64,000 bases of DNA, from positions 1-64,000 of the forward strand of contig DASXVE010000024.1 of the NCBI GenBank assembly GCA_036504445.1. Direction: 5' to 3'. This DNA is from Candidatus Aquicultor sp. (lineage in GTDB: Bacteria > Actinomycetota > Aquicultoria > Aquicultorales > Aquicultoraceae). Under the pieces are notes generated by a model, which worked only from the letters and a program-made list of their open reading frames with translations, ran no database searches and was not told the DNA's origin. Positions 59,903 through 64,000 of this stretch are shown one piece after another. Each line of letters opens with the position of its first letter. The first letter of the stretch is position 1. The position numbers were made by a program, and so were the translations under genes.

Positions 59903-60898
59903 CTACTTACCCGCCTCTTCGAGTTGCGGTTGAACCTGGGCGTCATCGGCGGCTTCGGCCGCCTGCAGATACGCGGTCGAAGCGCGAATCCGCGAAATGA
60001 GCTGCTTGTATTCACCGTACGCATTGGTGATCATGGTGTTGGCGCGGGCCAGCTTATTCTCAAGGATTTGCTCCATTTCATCGAGCTGGCGCCCGATGGT
60101 GATAAGGTGCGCCTGTAAATTCTCCATATCGACCGAGCGTGAATACTGCAGGTGAAGGCTATAGAACGTCAGGATGTAGGGGACGGTCATGCTGTATGAC
60201 ATCAGAATTACCTGCCGCTTATATGCATCCAGATAGGCCCGCTTGCAGATCGAAAACACCGAATCGGGAACCGCGGCAATCGCCCACGGCGAGGTGACGT
60301 CGGGGTCGATGTACTGGCATACCTCCCGAATACGCCTGGCGACTTCCCTTTCGACCTGGTCGGCCAGCCCGAGCTTTACTTTTTCGTCCGTTTCTTCTTC
60401 CATCGCAATGAGCAAACTTGTGGCGGGCCACTTCGAGTCGATCGGCAGCACCTTGCGATCGGACAGCACCAGCCCGAATTCAACCACTTTACCGTTTACC
60501 GGGAAGTTGTAGGCGATCATCTCACGGGGGAAGAGCTTAAATATCTCGTTAAGGATATTTTCGCCTGCGTGCCCTTTGGAATAACTGCCCACGATAACGT
60601 TTTCAAGCCGCTTAACCACTTGGCGGCTTTCTTCTTCGAGGTGCTTGCGCGCGTCGTATTCCGCTTTTAAACCATGCACCGCAATTTGGGTTTTTTGGAT
60701 TTCTTCTCGAAGGATATCCTGGTTGTGCCCACCGAACTCCAAGCGCGATTTTACATCTTGCATCAGCAAATTCTGCCGCTCGAGGGTGTCTCGAAGCACG
60801 GAGGCGTCGGTTGGAACGTGCTTTTTAAACGCAAGCAGCACGACCGCTACGATTAATATGATAACGAGTGCAAGTAAAACTGCTGCAAATAAATCCAT
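59903..60898 (-). CDS. rmuC: RmuC-family DNA recombination protein
   Basis: 331 residues from the ATG at 60898. An N-terminal membrane anchor (LFAAVLLALVIILIVAVVLL), a coiled-coil segment (residues about 45-105) and the RmuC domain: KGHAGENILNEIFKLFP, VEFGLVLSDRKVLPIDSKWP with the predicted nuclease Asp/Lys, and DVTSPWAIAAVPDSVFSICK. RmuC limits DNA inversions and is thought to be a nuclease of the restriction-like fold. Normal length. Confidence 0.88.
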   Translation of the reverse strand: MDLFAAVLLALVIILIVAVVLLAFKKHVPTDASVLRDTLERQNLLMQDVKSRLEFGGHNQDILREEIQKTQIAVHGLKAEYDARKHLEEESRQVVKRLENVIVGSYSKGHAGENILNEIFKLFPREMIAYNFPVNGKVVEFGLVLSDRKVLPIDSKWPATSLLIAMEEETDEKVKLGLADQVEREVARRIREVCQYIDPDVTSPWAIAAVPDSVFSICKRAYLDAYKRQVILMSYSMTVPYILTFYSLHLQYSRSVDMENLQAHLITIGRQLDEMEQILENKLARANTMITNAYGEYKQLISRIRASTAYLQAAEAADDAQVQPQLEEAGK

Positions 60899-61021
60899 AG
60901 CTACTCCATTGGTCAGCCGGTTGCTTAGCACTAGAATATACGAAAATATGTTCGGGGTCTAGAACCTTGGCCAAAGTTCTCCGGGCCTTCGGGTGCTTCG
61001 ACTGGAAGCCATTCGCCGCGC

Positions 61022-61816
61022 TTAACAACATTGCGACTCGGCGCGGCTTAAGCACTCGACCGAAATTCTGAGGTGCTCATCGACTATGAGCAGGCTGTCT
61101 TCGGGAAGCTCAACCCAGTTGTCATCGGTCAGCGTCTCCGAGGCGACCACTACGACGCGAACCGGTTTGCTATCCGGGCGGGTACCGCCCTCGTCTATAC
61201 TGAGAACATCTACGCCCTCACACGGTAGCACTTCGCGAACCGTATAGTGCAGGTCGCGCCCGCATCGATAGGCGTAAAGCGACCGTCCGTCGGACATAAG
61301 AAAATTTCGCCCGCCTTCAAGACCGTGAGCTTTGATCCAATCGATCGCGGAGATAATACCTTCCCTGACGCCGCCTTTTTCTCGTATATGTTTCAAGGCG
61401 AAGTGAAAGTAGCGCTCGGAATCGGTCTGCCCCTTAAACGTAACACCGGGCAGCTCTTTTTCCATCTCCTGATATCGCTCTATGGTGCCGTTATGCGCGA
61501 AAACCCAGCCGTCCGCTGCAAACGGATGCGTGTTTTCAATCGTTTTTTCACCGAGCTTGGCCTCGCGCAGGTGGACGATGATAAGGCGGGTAATCAAACC
61601 TTTAATGAGGTTGAAGAACACTTCATCGCCGATAGCCGGACCGGGCGCTTTCACGGTTATCGGGCGCTCTTCACCGGGCATGTCTTCGTCAACATAACTG
61701 ACTCCCCAACCATCCTGGTGTTTGAGGGAAAGTCATATAAACGGCTTCGGGCCTTCAAGAATCGGGTATTCGATATTGACCGGGCAATCCGCGCTTACCG
61801 CGAACAATCTACACAT
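61022..61816 (-). pseudogene. Class II glutamine amidotransferase with in-frame TGA
   Basis: The true start must be the ATG at 61816, because it opens MCRLFAVSADCPV and thereby supplies the N-terminal Cys nucleophile required in this family. Codon 28 is TGA (61733-61735), directly after EGPKPFI; the frame then runs cleanly for 236 codons (LSLKHQDGWGVSYVDED, FAHNGTIERYQEMEKELPG, GQTDSERYFHFAL). The segment HQDGWG and AHNGTI are conserved glutamine-site motifs of YafJ-like amidotransferases. CGA (Arg) to TGA is a one-base change. Translation from the downstream ATG at 61681 would lack the catalytic Cys. Mutation, sequence error or read-through cannot be told apart here. Confidence 0.78.
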
Positions 61817-61979
61817 TCCACACCTCTTACGCGTATCTACCCGTGAAATTCTAGCAAGTAACGGTTTCACTTGGGCTTACTTTACCGGCCATACTTCCAA
61901 TCTATGGGTTATTTAACGATACAACAGGACGGTGGTTGAATGTAAGTGAGGGTGCTTGTGCTAATATATTGCGCAGGTT

Positions 61980-62471
61980 CTAAGTGCTTATCTCTTCGGT
62001 ATAATATGCCGCTTGACCGGGTGATTCCTCGACGCCGACGCGAATCAGCGTTACGTTTTCGACATCGGTGTCTTCGAGGTCGGCTTTAATCTTCTGGCAC
62101 AGGTAACAGGCCAGAAGCTCTGCGGTACAATTCATGATCGGCAGGATTAAGACGTCAGCTTCCGGCAACGAGAATTTTTTATCCCTGAACATAACTTCGA
62201 TAAAAGTATCCTTCTCGTTTATGGTTACGTTTTTATTCTTCGCCGGAATGATTGTCTTATGATCGAGCGCGTTGCAGTGGTGCTCGGCAAATTCTTTGAG
62301 CGCGATGAAATCGAAGATATAGCCGATATCCTCGTCGAGCTCCCCTTCCAGGTACACTGAGACAGCATAGTTGTGCCCGTGAAGGCGCTCGCACTTCTCA
62401 CCAAAGATAAGAAAATGCGCGGCACTGAAGCGTAAGTAGTCTTTTTCAACATGCATAGAGTATTTACCCAT
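61980..62471 (-). CDS. queD: 6-carboxytetrahydropterin synthase (QueD/PTPS family)
   Basis: About 163 residues. LRFSAAHFLIFGEKCERLHG with HNYAV contains the three zinc His residues and the catalytic Cys; YIFDFIALKEFAEHHCNALD and the late PTAE-like CTAELLACYLCQ complete the family pattern. It converts dihydroneopterin triphosphate for queuosine or a related pterin. Start at the ATG 62471; the TTG at 62507 would overlap the acuC stop. It follows acuC by 36 bases on the same strand. Other que genes are not in the window. Confidence 0.85.
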   Translation of the reverse strand: MGKYSMHVEKDYLRFSAAHFLIFGEKCERLHGHNYAVSVYLEGELDEDIGYIFDFIALKEFAEHHCNALDHKTIIPAKNKNVTINEKDTFIEVMFRDKKFSLPEADVLILPIMNCTAELLACYLCQKIKADLEDTDVENVTLIRVGVEESPGQAAYYTEEIST

Positions 62472-62507
62472 GCTCAAAAGAGTATTGCGTTGCGGCGGTT
62501 TTGTCAA

Positions 62508-63686
62508 TTAAGAAACGGCATCCTTCGAGAGACCGAAATAGGGGAATACTTTTTCATGCACTTTCTGCACGACACCGGAAACCCTGCGCTCTAGCGAATC
62601 GGGATGCCCGAGCGTCAGCAGCGTCTTATCGCGAAGTTTGACGGGGCACGCAGCCATGGCGCTCTTGGAACATACCGACTGCCACGACACCGGCGTGTAA
62701 TCATCCAGATGAATATCGGCCAAACCGGCCGAGAGCAATGCCCACGCCCGGGGCACTACCTGAAACGCCTGATAACCGCCGCCGCCGAGAGCGACGAGCC
62801 TACCATCGCATACCTCATGGGCAAGATGATGAATCATGGCGTATAGATACTCATACGCATCCGTAGTAAGGCTTAAGCCGGCAAGCGGATCGGTGTAATG
62901 GGTATCGCAGCCGTTTTCCGAAATGATAAGGTCGGGTTTAAATGCCCGGATAATCTGCGGGACGATTTGCTTAAAAGCTGCGATGTAGAGCCTATCGTAC
63001 GTGCCGGGTTCGAGCGGACAGTTAACCGAGTAACCCTCTCCCTCGCCGGTGCCGACCTCATTAACAAACCCGGTACCGGGGAATAGAAACTTGCCGTCTT
63101 CATGGAGCGAAATCGTAAGGACATCGGAGCGGTCGTAAAACGCAACCTGCACGCCATCGCCGTGGTGGGCGTCGATATCCAGGTAGGCTACGCGCGCGCC
63201 GTAAGCCTTAGCCGCATGCTCGGCCGCCATGGCGCAATCGTTGTAGATGCAAAAACCCGACGCCCTGTCGCGCATAGCGTGGTGCAGACCCCCCGCGATA
63301 TTGATCGCATGGTCGGCCTCACCGCTCATCACCAGGTCGACCGCGACGATGGAGCTGCCGGCAATCAAACTCGATGACTCGTGTATCCCTTTAAACGCGG
63401 GATTGTCGCCGTAGCCGATGCCGTATTCATAGGTATCCATACTCTCTTCGCCGGTTTCGCTTATACGTCTGATCGCATCGACATACTCGGGCGAGTGAAT
63501 AAGCATGAGCTCGTCATCGCTCGCTTCCCGGCCTTCCACCACTTGCAGCTTAGGGCCATCGAACACGCCGTAATCTTTAAGTAGATCGTAGGTAAGCTTG
63601 AGGCGAATCGGCTGCATGGGATGCGTGGGTGAGAAATCGTACCCCGCAAACCTATCGCTGTATACGAATTTAACGCGCGCGCCCAT
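62508..63686 (-). CDS. acuC: AcuC-like histone-deacetylase-family protein
   Basis: 392 residues. The deacetylase core is intact: GGLHHAMRDRASGFCIYND (His-His pair), YLDIDAHHGDGVQ with zinc Asp and His, SLHEDGKFLFPGTG, and ISENGCDTHYTDPLAGL with the second zinc Asp; GGGGYQ closes the site. In bacilli AcuC removes acetyl groups from acetyl-CoA synthetase. GGAGGC precedes the ATG. Upstream gene of queD on the same strand. Confidence 0.92.
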   Translation of the reverse strand: MGARVKFVYSDRFAGYDFSPTHPMQPIRLKLTYDLLKDYGVFDGPKLQVVEGREASDDELMLIHSPEYVDAIRRISETGEESMDTYEYGIGYGDNPAFKGIHESSSLIAGSSIVAVDLVMSGEADHAINIAGGLHHAMRDRASGFCIYNDCAMAAEHAAKAYGARVAYLDIDAHHGDGVQVAFYDRSDVLTISLHEDGKFLFPGTGFVNEVGTGEGEGYSVNCPLEPGTYDRLYIAAFKQIVPQIIRAFKPDLIISENGCDTHYTDPLAGLSLTTDAYEYLYAMIHHLAHEVCDGRLVALGGGGYQAFQVVPRAWALLSAGLADIHLDDYTPVSWQSVCSKSAMAACPVKLRDKTLLTLGHPDSLERRVSGVVQKVHEKVFPYFGLSKDAVS

Positions 63687-63835
63687 GATGCCTCCAAACT
63701 ATAGTGCCCGATGATCGTGTGTAGCACAATTCCGGTTCCAGCATAGCTCATATTATAAAGGTTAAAAGAGCGTGTTGGTAGGGTAATGCTTACCGGCAAA
63801 CAATAGTTCCCCGAAATGCGGAAAGGTAACCGGAA

Positions 63836-64000
63836 TTAGCCTTTTTTGAATACGAGGTATGTGCCCCCGACAAGCGCCAATGCGCTTAAGAGAAGCGGTA
63901 TGTAGATTGGAACGATTACCGGCATGGGGAATAGCACGATGACGTCTTTTGCAAGCAATGACGTAGGCCAGTGAAGCAGCATGAATTGGAATACTACCGA
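63836..64000 (-). CDS. C-terminal end of a membrane protein (partial)
   Basis: Open to the right edge of the window. The last 54 residues contain a hydrophobic Pro-rich stretch (VIVLFPMPVIVPIYIPLLLS) and a final membrane helix (ALALVGGTYLVFKKG) with a short basic end, so the C-terminus is on the inside. Family cannot be determined from this piece. Confidence 0.6.
   Translation of the reverse strand, partial: SVVFQFMLLHWPTSLLAKDVIVLFPMPVIVPIYIPLLLSALALVGGTYLVFKKG

Noticed and set aside
16423-61816. UGA recoded as an amino acid in this genome
   Set aside because: rsbV and several other genes end in TGA at natural protein ends, and only two host genes have a single in-frame TGA. Mutation or sequence error is simpler. 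Selenocysteine is unlikely because no SECIS-like hairpin follows and neither protein family uses Sec.

Overview
This window looks like a chromosome segment from a Gram-positive-type bacterium of moderate GC. An RsbV/RsbW partner-switching pair, a DUF2795 protein, SHOCT membrane proteins, an archaeal-type (type II) GAPDH and a phage amidase with an apparent SLH tail would fit a deep-branching actinobacterium or a related anaerobic lineage. That placement is an inference only; no 16S or ribosomal protein is present.

Layout. (1) 1-7.4 kb is accessory DNA: an IS3-type transposase remnant, a direct repeat, a small module with HigBA flanked by 86-bp direct repeats, hypothetical genes, a decapitated HSP90/MutL-like ATPase gene and a probable fused PARIS (AriA-AriB) defence protein. 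(2) 7.4-14.9 kb is an isolated phage early region: BrnTA, a sigma-like late regulator, DnaC-like loader, replication initiator, DUF559 nuclease, SSB-like protein, excisionase, divergent repressors, ImmA and a complete tyrosine integrase. It carries several frameshifts and no structural genes. (3) 15-22.8 kb is probably host DNA: two SHOCT proteins, a cytochrome c, LacD-type aldolase, a P1B metal ATPase with a CPD motif, type II GAPDH and a PaaK-like ligase. (4) 23096-57438 is a 34.3-kb island inserted in the 3' half of a tRNA-Ile(CAU) gene and bounded by perfect 45-bp direct repeats. Its left half is a dense defence island on prophage DNA: a giant sacsin-like ATPase/NOV_C protein, a CD-NTase with an S-4TM effector (type I CBASS), a PD-(D/E)XK protein, a second CD-NTase next to a NERD nuclease, an HNH-Vsr-Dcm restriction-modification set, and an ATPase/subtilase pair of IetAS type. 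Its right half is the late region of a tailed phage (holin, amidase, tail fibres, SGNH hydrolase, SU10-type capsid, scaffold, M23 protein). It ends abruptly where a phage gene is fused to the C-terminal third of an integrase, so terminase, portal and early genes are missing. (5) 57.4-64 kb is host DNA: rsbVW, DUF2795, HEPN/MNT, rmuC, a class II amidotransferase with an in-frame TGA, queD and acuC.

How it fits together. The left flank of the island still holds the native terminator of the tRNA, now 34 kb from the tRNA, and the end of the PaaK-like gene. The ancestral host order was therefore most likely GAPDH, PaaK-like gene, tRNA-Ile2, rsbWV. A second copy of the same 310-bp flank lies at 139-448 and stops exactly where the att core would start, suggesting an earlier insertion or duplication at the same tRNA locus. 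The island's own integrase is truncated; the related intact integrase at 13.7 kb might act on it in trans.
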